Below, in pieces: positions 1 to 7,471 of a stretch of 64,000 nt of DNA. Within the stretch, counting starts at the first letter, position 1; each line of letters starts with the position of its first letter. The position numbers and the translations under genes are program-made. Under the pieces are notes generated by a model, which saw nothing but the letters and a program-made list of their open reading frames with translations, made no database searches and had not been told where the DNA came from. Origin of the DNA: Bacteroidaceae bacterium (GTDB lineage: Bacteria > Bacteroidota > Bacteroidia > Bacteroidales > Bacteroidaceae); assembly GCA_017645305.1 (NCBI GenBank), contig JAGCPD010000073.1:1-64000 (forward strand), given 5' to 3'.

Positions 1-26
1 CAGTAAAGGGTGTTCAACTGTCTGAT

Positions 27-308
27 ATGGAACGTCAGGATTACATAAACCGGATAAATGATCTTCTTCAGGCCGTAGAGACTCTCCTGAAGTCCAATAA
101 TGCTATGGGTGAAAGAGTGGCCCAGTTAGAGAAGAAAGCCGAAGCCTACGAAGACTTGAAGGTCAGGTATGACAGGCTTGAGGGTGAGTTGGCCATGCGC
201 AAGCGTGGTCAGCACGGCAGGAAGAGCGAGAAGCCGAAGGATACCGCTGCATCTGATTCCGGGACAGGAAAGACAAAGGATGAGGATGAGTATGGAAAAG
301 AAGCGTGA
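27..308 (+). pseudogene. IS66-type transposase N-terminal fragment
   Basis: This 93-codon reading frame resembles the N-terminal part of IS66-family transposases (TnpC). It has a leucine-rich coiled coil over residues about 5-60, followed by a basic stretch with GRKSEK, which matches the conserved G-[RK]-x-S-E-K motif before the zinc-binding and DDE regions. The zinc-finger and DDE catalytic domains are missing: the frame stops after an acidic D/E/K-rich tail, and the next 300 bases hold no recognisable transposase. It is therefore most likely a decayed or deletion-truncated insertion sequence. A small IS66 accessory protein is an alternative. The element probably continues left of the window, which cannot be seen here. 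Confidence 0.55.
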
Positions 309-472
309 ATACACCCATGAGGACATGGGGGCTCTCTTTTCGAAAATTCATATTAACGCGACTGCTGATAAAATCGGGGGTACGTTCTTATGGTGGGTTA
401 CAGTTCTTCCCGCTGATTGCGAAGTGTACGTTCAATATCAGTCATGTTTTGGATGTTTTGTTATGTGTCTGC

Positions 473-480
473 AAAGGTAC
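473..480 (-). promoter_or_regulatory. TAnnTTTG -7 box facing left
   Basis: On the minus strand this reads TACCTTTG, an exact match to the Bacteroidetes -7 consensus. It points left, antisense to the IS66 remnant, and no gene in the window starts downstream of it. It may be left over from a mobile element or chance. Confidence 0.3.
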
Positions 481-517
481 TCATTTTCTGAGAATTGAAC
501 AAGTTTTTGGGATGCAA

Positions 518-649
518 AATGCACTAAAATGCAAATTTTTTCCACCACAAACTGCACTAATCTGTGTGTTTTTGCAGTACTTAACTGCACTAATCTGTAA
601 GTTTCTGTGATTCTAAACTGCACAGTCTTTATAGATTTTTGCAGCAGCA
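518..649. repeat. 33-bp degenerate tandem repeat, four units
   Basis: Four copies of a degenerate unit start at 518, 551, 584 and 617, exactly 33 bp apart. The best-conserved core is ACTGCACTAATCTGT, identical at 551 and 584 and weaker at 518 and 617. Because 33 is a multiple of three, the minus strand keeps an open frame that would encode an 11-residue repeat with the pattern R-L-V-Q-[LF]; that frame has no other sign of being a gene. Leftward promoter-like boxes flank the array at 473-480 and 662-669. There are no unique spacers, so it is not a CRISPR array. Function unknown. Confidence 0.6.
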
Positions 650-661
650 ATTGAGGTCTGT

Positions 662-669
662 GCAAAGGT
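662..669 (-). promoter_or_regulatory. TAnnTTTG -7 box facing left
   Basis: The minus strand reads TACCTTTG, the Bacteroidetes -7 consensus, directed into the 33-bp repeat array. If used, it would transcribe the array leftward. No coding gene downstream is evident. Confidence 0.3.
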
Positions 670-704
670 AATAAACTAAACTTTCGCAAACTCAGTTTCG
701 TCAG

Positions 705-845
705 GTTTTGAGGTTTAAGGTTAGTGGTTAGCGGTTAGCGAATGATTAACGAAAACCGGTTTAGACTTTAGGCGTTAGACTTTAGTAACGAGAACTGTTT
801 TAGACGTTAGACTTTAGACGTTAGACATTAGTAACGAGAACGAAT
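705..845. repeat. Intergenic word repeat (TTAGACTTTAG / GGTTAGCG type)
   Basis: This stretch is built almost only from short recurring words: TTAGACTTTAGGCG, TTAGACGTTAGAC, GGTTAGTGGTTAGCG and AACGAGAAC. The same words recur at 1258-1500, 33215-33256, 35812-35830, 52765-52797 and 58555-58592. It contains no open frame and lies directly before the cupin gene. Confidence 0.7.
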
Positions 846-863
846 CGCATAAATTTCACGAAT

Positions 864-1259
864 ATGAAAATAACTCAGGGATTACTTGACGAATTGACAG
901 CAAAGGCAAAAGCTTCGCCAAGGCTGCGTATGAATTACGACCTCCGTAATTCTGAACATGACCAGAGCCAGCGGATGCTGAATGCGATAGAACCGGGAAG
1001 TGTTTTGCCTATTCATAGGCATCAGAAGACTTCTGAAACGGTGGTCTGCTTGCGCGGACGGTTAGTGGAGGAGTTTTATGATGACCTTGGCCGGATGTGC
1101 GAGGAGGCCATAGAACTTTCTCCTAACGGGCCGGTAGTGGCGGTAAATATCCCCATCGGGCAGTGGCACACGGTACATTCCTTAGAGAGCGGAACTGTGA
1201 TTATGGAAGTCAAGGACGGTGCGTATGAACCTACAGGGCCGGAGGATATACTTGAATAA
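864..1259 (+). CDS. WbuC-family cupin-fold metalloprotein
   Basis: This 131-residue protein matches the small WbuC-type cupin family, whose members often lie in polysaccharide loci and whose reaction is not well defined. The cupin metal site is visible: the first motif is at about residues 48-60 (a P-I-H-R-H-Q-K-T-S-E-T run giving two His and a Glu), and a later His lies in the G-Q-W-H-T-V-H-S segment near residue 110. The fold suggests binding of a divalent metal and a sugar or nucleotide-sugar-like ligand, which is inference. It stands alone between two repeat-rich intergenic regions, so no operon partner helps. There is no signal peptide, so it is cytoplasmic. The start is the first ATG after the repeat block. 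Confidence 0.75.
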   Translation: MKITQGLLDELTAKAKASPRLRMNYDLRNSEHDQSQRMLNAIEPGSVLPIHRHQKTSETVVCLRGRLVEEFYDDLGRMCEEAIELSPNGPVVAVNIPIGQWHTVHSLESGTVIMEVKDGAYEPTGPEDILE

Positions 1260-1500
1260 CGAAAACCGTTTTAGACTTTAGGCTTTAGGCGTTAGACTTT
1301 AGTAACCAAAACCAAAACGAAAACCGTTTTGGGTTAGCGGTTAGCGGGAATTGTTTTAGACTTTAGGCGTTAGACTTTAGGCGTTAGACTTTAGACGTTA
1401 GAGTGAAAAGTGAAAGAGTGAAAAGTGAAAAATGAAAACTGTTTTCTTGGTTAGTGGTTAGCGAGAATTGTTTTAGACTTTAGACTTTAGTAAAGGGAAC
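1258..1500. repeat. Intergenic word-repeat block
   Basis: The whole gap between the cupin and helicase genes is made of repeat words: TTAGACTTTAGGCGTTAG, GGTTAGCGGTTAGCG, and a second class, GTGAAAAGTGAAA / GTGAAAAATGAAAAC. The TTAG-type and GTGAAA-type words are interleaved. The GTGAAA class is the one that also appears inside genes at 1915-1959, 33398-33439 and 37655-37732. No other feature is visible. Confidence 0.7.
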
Positions 1501-1550
1501 GTTAAAGGGAGATCACTGGCCCTTTGGCGTTTAGCAAATTCAAAAACGAT

Positions 1551-3626
1551 ATGAAACTTCGTGACTACCAGCAGGATATGCTGGTACAAATGCGTGATGC
1601 CTGGACGAAACACCGGAGCGTGATGGTGCAGATGCCGACAGGTACGGGAAAGACCGTCCTCCTTGCGGAGACCATTCATCAATTCACAATTAATAATTCA
1701 CAATTAACAATTGATGATGGAATATTGATTGTGGCGCACCGCATTGAGCTTATCGGACAGATTTCACGGACGCTGGACAGGTTTGGGATTGAGCATGGAC
1801 TGATTGTCAGCGGAAAGCCGACAGATAAGACGAAACGGGTACAGGTGGCGAGCATACAGACGCTTTCGCACCGTCTGGAAAGGACGGACGACATGGATTC
1901 TAATGGAGCTGCAAATAATAATTCTTCACTTTCCACTTTTCACTTTTCATTAATTATTATCGATGAAGCGCATCATGCACAAGCTAAGACCTATAGGATG
2001 CTTTGGGACAGGTGGCCCGAAGCAAGGTTCCTGGGACTTACTGCCACACCCTGCAGGATGAACCATGTGGGCTTTACGGATCTCTTCAGTACGATGCTGG
2101 TGTCAAGGCCCATACAGGAGTTCATTGACAAGGGATGGCTGTCGGACTTCGACTATATCTCGGCACGTCCCGACAACCCGATGATGCGACAAATTGCCGG
2201 TTTGCAGAAACGGGGTGCCGACGGTGACTACCAAACCAAGGAAATGGCTATGGTGATGGATGTGCCGGAGAGTATCGGACATCTGTACAATACTTACAGG
2301 CAGTATGTCAATGGCAAAAAAGGTATTGTCTATGCCATTGACCGTGAACATGCACGGCATATTACGGAGTACTATCAGAAGCATGGCGTGAGCTGCTGCT
2401 GGATAGAGGCAAAGACACCTGCCGCAGAACGTGAGCGGTTGGTGGAGGAGTATCGCGCAGACAGGATAAAGGTTTGCGTGAACGTGGATATTCTGGGTGA
2501 GGGTGTCGATTTCCCCGAAGTGGAGTTCATACAGCTGGCCCGTCCTACATTGTCACTCTCGAAATACCTGCAGCAGGTAGGGCGCGGTATGCGCGTCAGT
2601 GAGGGGAAAGAGTGTGTGACCATTCTTGACCAGGTGGGTCTGTACCAGACATTCGGCCTGCCTACTGACGAACGCGACTGGAACGCGATGTTCACGGGAA
2701 GGATAGCAGGAAAGGCCGGTCAGGGCGGAGAGCGGCCACTCGTTATCAGGGACGAGGCGGAGGAAAAGGAGCTTGTGAACCTGGAAATGGTACGCATCAA
2801 GCGGCGCGGGGAGAAACATACGGGTGCGGAGATGTTCATGCTGGGAGGAAAGTATGGTGTGATGTTTGACGGGAATATAACATGTCCTGCTGAATTTGAG
2901 CACATCAGGAGACTCCCTGGCGGATATTTCGCCCTGGCAACATATCCTTATTCAACGTATAGGAACAAGGTGACCGTGATTGACCTGAAGGGCCGTGACC
3001 AGAAGGTGGCATTCTACGGAACCGTAAGACAGGAAGGCGACCTGTTCTACGGCAGGTCTGATTCCGGTAAGATGCTTTATTGGGACGGAAAGGGCCGGAC
3101 ATACTATGACACCCTTCCCGAGTTTGAGCGTGTGGGCAACCTGGATATGATCAGGGTTGGCAAAGGCCAGTACAGGCTGAGGAGGCCGTCCCCCCTGATG
3201 CCGTACGTGGTAAGCAAGAAGGATATCTTTTATAACGACAAGCTGACTGTCATCAGGGACATTATCATCCTTAACGATGAAAACCGCACCGTCCTGAAGC
3301 CTGTAAGGTATTTCGGACATAAGATGCAGGTTGAGTCAAGAAAGGACAAACTGAGTGTTTTCCGGTGGGTAACATTGGCGGAGGGACTTACGGACGACTA
3401 TACTACAAATGTATATTTTGACGGCAGTAGAAGCCCCTACTGGAAGGATGCCAGGATGATGAATGCCGCCACGGGGAAGATGGAGTACCTGAGTCCCGAG
3501 TGGGTGGAGAGAGAGGGAAGGAGGAAGGCATTTGAAAAACTGAGGAGTGAACTGGCCCGTAAGAACAGTAACTGGGTCATCACGGATAAAATGCTTCAAT
3601 CATATATCAGCAGGAACAATAAGTGA
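1551..3626 (+). CDS. DEAD/DEAH-box helicase (superfamily 2)
   Basis: This is a cytoplasmic ATP-dependent SF2 helicase of about 691 residues. The motifs in order are a Q-motif-like R-D-Y-Q-Q-D-M near the N-terminus, Walker A P-T-G-T-G-K-T at about residues 29-36, D-E-A-H-H at about 137-141, the motif III segment G-L-T-A-T-P, a helicase C domain with D-I-L-G-E-G-V-D-F-P, and motif VI Q-Q-V-G-R-G-M-R. About 250 residues without an assigned domain follow. An ATG here is preferred over a TTG 27 bases upstream because the helicase domain begins at once. Two short stretches, residues about 44-56 and 122-137, are encoded by intergenic-type repeats carried in frame; the second supplies the beta strand leading into the DEAH box. 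Substrate (DNA or RNA) is unknown. Confidence 0.85.
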   Translation: MKLRDYQQDMLVQMRDAWTKHRSVMVQMPTGTGKTVLLAETIHQFTINNSQLTIDDGILIVAHRIELIGQISRTLDRFGIEHGLIVSGKPTDKTKRVQVASIQTLSHRLERTDDMDSNGAANNNSSLSTFHFSLIIIDEAHHAQAKTYRMLWDRWPEARFLGLTATPCRMNHVGFTDLFSTMLVSRPIQEFIDKGWLSDFDYISARPDNPMMRQIAGLQKRGADGDYQTKEMAMVMDVPESIGHLYNTYRQYVNGKKGIVYAIDREHARHITEYYQKHGVSCCWIEAKTPAAERERLVEEYRADRIKVCVNVDILGEGVDFPEVEFIQLARPTLSLSKYLQQVGRGMRVSEGKECVTILDQVGLYQTFGLPTDERDWNAMFTGRIAGKAGQGGERPLVIRDEAEEKELVNLEMVRIKRRGEKHTGAEMFMLGGKYGVMFDGNITCPAEFEHIRRLPGGYFALATYPYSTYRNKVTVIDLKGRDQKVAFYGTVRQEGDLFYGRSDSGKMLYWDGKGRTYYDTLPEFERVGNLDMIRVGKGQYRLRRPSPLMPYVVSKKDIFYNDKLTVIRDIIILNDENRTVLKPVRYFGHKMQVESRKDKLSVFRWVTLAEGLTDDYTTNVYFDGSRSPYWKDARMMNAATGKMEYLSPEWVEREGRRKAFEKLRSELARKNSNWVITDKMLQSYISRNNK
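1680..1717. repeat. In-frame AATTCACAATTAA-type repeat inside helicase gene
   Basis: A run of AATTCACAATTAA and AACAATTGATGATGG words, typical of intergenic repeats in this genome, lies inside the helicase between Walker A and motif Ia. It keeps the frame and encodes Q-F-T-I-N-N-S-Q-L-T-I-D-D. Confidence 0.65.
1915..1959. repeat. In-frame TTCACTTTTCA-type repeat inside helicase gene
   Basis: This T-rich stretch (TTCACTTTCCACTTTTCAC and so on) is the reverse complement of the GTGAAAAGTGAAA words seen between genes at 1390-1440 and 50478-50530. It is translated as S-S-L-S-T-F-H-F-S-L-I-I-I, directly followed by D-E-A-H, so repeat sequence forms the strand before the DEAH box. Confidence 0.65.
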
Positions 3627-3680
3627 AAAATGAAATAATGAAATAATGAAAGAATGAAAGAATGAAAAAATGAAGAGTGA
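3622..3680. repeat. GTGAAAAATGAAATAATGAAA word repeat
   Basis: A run of AATGAAATAATGAAAGAATG words begins at the helicase stop codon and continues to the hairpin at 3686. It belongs to the same GTGAAA/ATGAAA class as the in-gene insertions. Confidence 0.6.
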
Positions 3681-3685
3681 AGGAT

Positions 3686-3721
3686 GAGAGCCAGAGCTGC
3701 AGTTATGCGGTTCTGGCTCTC
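3686..3721 (+). terminator. Hairpin after helicase gene
   Basis: A near-perfect inverted repeat pairs GAGAGCCAGA (3686-3695) with TCTGGCTCTC (3712-3721) around a short loop. It lies 60 bases past the helicase stop. There is no clear T tract, so termination is plausible but not certain. Confidence 0.4.
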
Positions 3722-3829
3722 GTCGTTATAAAAGTATGATGCTTACGTTTCTATAAATAAAAATAAACAGATAAACAGATAAACAAATAAAATTGCAAAT
3801 AGTAAATTGTCAAATTGTAAATTATATTG

Positions 3830-3837
3830 TATCTTTG
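3830..3837 (+). promoter_or_regulatory. TAnnTTTG promoter for cstA pair
   Basis: TATCTTTG fits the Bacteroidetes -7 consensus. A TTG at 3807-3809 lies 20 bases upstream, the expected -33 position. Transcription would start about 25-30 bases before the first CstA start codon. Confidence 0.65.
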
Positions 3838-3869
3838 CGGTGGATTAGAGAAAAAAAGGTAAAAAAGGT

Positions 3870-5414
3870 ATGATTACATTTTGCATTGCATTGGCTTGTC
3901 TGGTGTTGGGATACTTTCTTTACGGAACGTTTGTAGAGAAGGTTTTTGGCATAAGTCCCGACCGCAAGACACCATGTTATACACGTCCGGACGGCTCTGA
4001 CTACATTCCCATGCCCACATGGAAGGTTTATACCGTTCAATTTCTGAATATTGCAGGTACGGGGCCTATCTTTGGTGCTCTGATGGGTGTTCTGTACGGG
4101 CCTGCAGCCTTTCTGTGGATTGTCTTGGGCTGTCTGCTGGGGGGAGCCATGCATGATTACATGTCGGGCATGATTAGTATCCGTCGTGACGGTGCTTCCT
4201 TGCCGGAAATCATTGGTGACGAGCTGGGCAGTACCTGTCGTTTGGTGATGCGTGTGGTTACGCTGGTGCTGATGATTTGTGTCGGTGCTTCTTTTGTTAT
4301 GATTCCTGCAGGTCTGATGGAGCAGCTTACCGTGCAATTGGTGGGGATTGCTGACACCCGTCTTATCTGGACGGTGCTTATCTTCCTTTTCTATCTGGCA
4401 GTCACCGTTTTCTCCATCGACAAGATCGTTGGTAATGTTTATCCCGTCTTTGGTGCCGCCCTTCTGTTGATGGCTGTGCTGGTGGGTATAGGTATGTTCA
4501 CACATCCTGAGGGTAATATCCCCTCTTTTGCATCAGCTTTTACTGACTGCTATCCCGTTAAGGGAGCTACACCGCTCTTCCCGGGACTCTTCATTACCAT
4601 AGCCTGCGGTGCGGTAAGCGGCTTCCATGCTACACAAAGTCCCATGATGGCGCGATGCATCAAGAACGAGAAGTACGGCCTGCGCTGTTTCTACGGTGCT
4701 ATGGTTACTGAGGGCGTTGTGGCACTTATTTGGGCAGCGGCTTCCATCAAGTTTGTGGATGCGCTGGATGTAAATGCCTTTTACGGCATCACGGACACCT
4801 TTAATAATGCTTACGAGAAACTGTATTACACCATGACCCATGTGGTGCGAGACGGACAAGTGGCGGAGGTGAAGATGGATCCCTCCCTGCTGGTCAATAT
4901 GTTGTGTAACGACTGGTTGGGCAAGACCGGTCTTGTTCTGGCTGTGCTGGGTATTGTGGCAGCGCCTATGAGTACTGGCGGTTCCGCTTTTCGTGCAGCC
5001 CGTCTGATTTGTGCAGATTTTAGCCGTTTTGGACAGAAGACTGTACTGAGGCGCATTCTTTTGGCTGCTCCTTTGTTTCTGATTGCTATTCTGATGCTTA
5101 ATGTCAGCAGTTTTAAGGTACTATGGCTCTATGTCAGCTGGTTCAACCAAGTGCTGGCTACCTTTACCTTCTTCACCATCACGCACTACTTGCATCATCG
5201 TGCGGACGGGAAAGGAATATTGCCGCGTTGGAGTTGGATTATTGCTTTCCTTCCCGCAGTCTTTATGCTTAGCGTGAGCAGCGAATTCATCCTTGTTGAC
5301 AAAGGAAACGGTTTCGGACTTCCTGTGGAAACCAGCGAAGCTATGGCTGCCGTGATAACAATGGTGTTCACCGTATTGTTTATATGGTATGATAATAAAA
5401 AAGCTAACCTCTAA
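3870..5414 (+). CDS. cstA: CstA-family carbon starvation / peptide transporter, copy 1
   Basis: This 514-residue polytopic inner-membrane protein is a clear CstA homologue, with the conserved core Q-F-L-N-I-A-G-T-G-P-I-F-G-A near residue 55 and a later G-F-H-A-T-Q-S-P near residue 250. CstA proteins take up peptides or pyruvate during carbon limitation; which one is used here cannot be read from the sequence. Many hydrophobic helices span the whole length. The copy is shorter than the roughly 700-residue enterobacterial CstA, as is usual for the short Bacteroidetes form. It is followed after 30 bases by a paralogue, so the two are probably co-transcribed from the promoter at 3830. Confidence 0.85.
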   Translation: MITFCIALACLVLGYFLYGTFVEKVFGISPDRKTPCYTRPDGSDYIPMPTWKVYTVQFLNIAGTGPIFGALMGVLYGPAAFLWIVLGCLLGGAMHDYMSGMISIRRDGASLPEIIGDELGSTCRLVMRVVTLVLMICVGASFVMIPAGLMEQLTVQLVGIADTRLIWTVLIFLFYLAVTVFSIDKIVGNVYPVFGAALLLMAVLVGIGMFTHPEGNIPSFASAFTDCYPVKGATPLFPGLFITIACGAVSGFHATQSPMMARCIKNEKYGLRCFYGAMVTEGVVALIWAAASIKFVDALDVNAFYGITDTFNNAYEKLYYTMTHVVRDGQVAEVKMDPSLLVNMLCNDWLGKTGLVLAVLGIVAAPMSTGGSAFRAARLICADFSRFGQKTVLRRILLAAPLFLIAILMLNVSSFKVLWLYVSWFNQVLATFTFFTITHYLHHRADGKGILPRWSWIIAFLPAVFMLSVSSEFILVDKGNGFGLPVETSEAMAAVITMVFTVLFIWYDNKKANL

Positions 5415-5444
5415 CTTCCTCTAACTACAAATAAAAAGAAAAAG

Positions 5445-6881
5445 ATGATAACCTTTACTATTGCTTTGATTGCCCTGCTTTTGGGATACCTGATTTATGG
5501 AGCCGTTGTTGATCATGTTTTTGGTTCGCAGCCAGGTTCTTCCATGCCCTGTTATACCAAGCGTGACGGGGTTGACTACCTCCCTCTCTCACCTTGGCGT
5601 GTTTTTCTCATCCAGTTTTTGAACATCGCAGGAACAGGCCCTATCTTTGGTGCCATCATGGGCATCCTTTTCGGTCCTGCCGCATATCTTTGGATAGTTT
5701 TGGGCTGTATTTTTGCAGGAGCCGTGCACGACTATATGTGCGGCATGATTTGCATCCGCAAGGGCGGTGTTTCCCTGCCGGAACTGATAGGCGATGAGCT
5801 GGGACTCTTCATGCGTATTCTTATGCGTCTCTGTTCGCTAATCCTGTTGGTGCTGGTAGGTACCGTCTTTATAACCACTCCGGCGGCGTTGCTCGATAAT
5901 ATGATTCCTAACCAGGGGTGGCTCTGGAGCAATTGGTTCTGGGTAGTGCTTATACTGCTTTATTTCCTTGTTGCAACCTTCCTGCCAATAGATAAGCTCA
6001 TTGGCAAAATATATCCCTTGTTCGGAATGGCACTGCTGATTATGGCTTTAGGCATTGGGTGGAATATTTATACGGCAGAGGGGTGGATGCCTGAACTGAC
6101 AGACCAACTCTTCACTACCCATCACCCCAAGGGCCTGCCCATCTTCCCTATGCTTTGCATTACCATAGCCTGTGGTGCCATCAGTGGTTTTCATGGTACA
6201 CAGAGTCCGTTGATGTCACGTTGTCTTACCAATGAGAAGTATGGCCGTCCCATTTTCTATGGTTCCATGATTACCGAGGGTGTGGTAGCCCTTATTTGGG
6301 CGGCTGCCACTATCAAGTTTGCCAGTACGCTGCCAGGTGAAGCTGGTGCAACGGCTTACGAGAAGTTGGCTTCGTTAGGAAATCCCGCAATCGTTGTGAA
6401 TGAGGTCAGTACCAGTTGGATGGGAACCATCGGTGCTGTGTTGGCCGTTCTTGGTGTAGTGGCAGCTCCCATTACCAGTGGCGATACGGCCTTCCGTAGT
6501 GCACGTCTGATAGCGGCTGATTTTCTGCATCTGGGTCAGAAGAATGTATGGTCAAGGTTGGCACTCTGCTTGCCCCTTTTTGCTATTGCCACTTCTTTGA
6601 TGTTCATGGATTTCAATGTCATGTGGCGCTATTTTGCGTGGTCCAACCAAACACTGGCTTGTATTACACTTTGGGCTGCAACGGTTTGGCTGGCACGTAA
6701 ACAGAAGGTTTATCATATCTGTCTTATTCCGGCGATGTTTATGACGGTGGTATGTACCTCTTATATCATCATTGCTCCGGAAGGCTTCAGCCTGCCTTGG
6801 CTGTGGGGAATCATAGCTGGACTGGTGCTGATGATATGTTTTACTATCGTCTTTTTTGTCAGCAAGAAAAAGTGGAAGTAA
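5445..6881 (+). CDS. cstA: CstA-family transporter, copy 2
   Basis: This second CstA-family protein (478 residues) shares with its upstream neighbour the start M-I-T-F-x-I-A-L, the Q-F-L-N-I-A-G-T-G-P-I-F-G-A core and the G-F-H-G-T-Q-S-P motif. It lacks the longer periplasmic or loop segment that copy 1 carries around residues 295-335. The tandem arrangement suggests gene duplication followed by divergence, perhaps in substrate range or as partners; both are inference. The 30-base gap contains a CTCTAACTTCCTCTAACT word repeat. Confidence 0.85.
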   Translation: MITFTIALIALLLGYLIYGAVVDHVFGSQPGSSMPCYTKRDGVDYLPLSPWRVFLIQFLNIAGTGPIFGAIMGILFGPAAYLWIVLGCIFAGAVHDYMCGMICIRKGGVSLPELIGDELGLFMRILMRLCSLILLVLVGTVFITTPAALLDNMIPNQGWLWSNWFWVVLILLYFLVATFLPIDKLIGKIYPLFGMALLIMALGIGWNIYTAEGWMPELTDQLFTTHHPKGLPIFPMLCITIACGAISGFHGTQSPLMSRCLTNEKYGRPIFYGSMITEGVVALIWAAATIKFASTLPGEAGATAYEKLASLGNPAIVVNEVSTSWMGTIGAVLAVLGVVAAPITSGDTAFRSARLIAADFLHLGQKNVWSRLALCLPLFAIATSLMFMDFNVMWRYFAWSNQTLACITLWAATVWLARKQKVYHICLIPAMFMTVVCTSYIIIAPEGFSLPWLWGIIAGLVLMICFTIVFFVSKKKWK

Positions 6882-6976
6882 ACTGGAAGAAAAATAAAAA
6901 AGAATATAACCTAAACTGCCGCAGACCTTAAAGCAGTTCTCTCTAAGCAGAGTTAAAAGGGGTCTTGAATATTATT

Positions 6977-7471
6977 ATGAAAAAGAGTCTTTTGCTGTTG
7001 TTATTTGCAGTTGTTTCCATGAGTTCCTATGCTCAGTTCGAGAAGGGAACCAAGTATGTAGGTGCATCTCTTACGGCTTTAAACCTGTCCTACAGTAGTG
7101 GCGAGAAGTTTGGTATGGGATTGGAAGCTGTTGGCGGATATTTTTTCGCTGATTCCTGGATGCTTACCGGTCGTTTGGAATACAGACACGAGTGGAAGGC
7201 AGCTCCGGCACCTGACATCAATAGTGTAGCTTTGGGTGCTGGTGCCCGTTATTATTTCGTTCAGAATGGTATTTATCTGGGTGCAGGCTTCCAGTATCAG
7301 CATGTTGCTTCGAAAGTAGATTATATTCAGTTGCCCCTCGAGGTAGGCTATTGTTTCTATCTCAACCATTATGTCAGCATTGAGCCTGCAATTTATTATA
7401 ATCTTTGTTTGAATAAGTTCTCTGATGGTAGCAAGGTTGGATTCAAACTTGGCCTTGGATTCTATTTCTAA
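6977..7471 (+). CDS. Small outer-membrane beta-barrel protein
   Basis: This protein of about 164 residues starts with a signal peptide (M-K-K-S-L-L-L-L-L-L-F-A ... S-S-Y-A-Q). Alternating aromatic/glycine strands follow, and the last residues are K-L-G-L-G-F-Y-F, ending in the terminal Phe expected for recognition by the BAM complex. It resembles the small OmpA/OmpW-like eight-stranded barrel family. The ATG at 6977 is preferred over an in-frame TTG 12 bases upstream because the signal peptide begins there. The 3' end overlaps the most likely start region of the sulfatase gene by about 47 bases. Its role is unknown. Confidence 0.75.
   Translation: MKKSLLLLLFAVVSMSSYAQFEKGTKYVGASLTALNLSYSSGEKFGMGLEAVGGYFFADSWMLTGRLEYRHEWKAAPAPDINSVALGAGARYYFVQNGIYLGAGFQYQHVASKVDYIQLPLEVGYCFYLNHYVSIEPAIYYNLCLNKFSDGSKVGFKLGLGFYF

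Noticed and set aside
305..610. 101-codon plus-strand frame after the IS66 remnant
   Set aside because: It runs through the tandem repeat, has no family resemblance, and is probably a decayed region.
518..649. CRISPR array
   Set aside because: The 33-bp units follow one another with no unique spacers and no cas genes are present.
438..689. 83-codon minus-strand frame across the 33-bp repeat
   Set aside because: Its openness follows from a repeat length divisible by three; no start context, no family, and the repeat core is better explained at the DNA level.
3822..4505. 227-codon minus-strand frame opposite cstA, rich in His/Gln/Thr
   Set aside because: The composition is that of an antisense shadow of a membrane protein; the plus-strand CstA is unambiguous.
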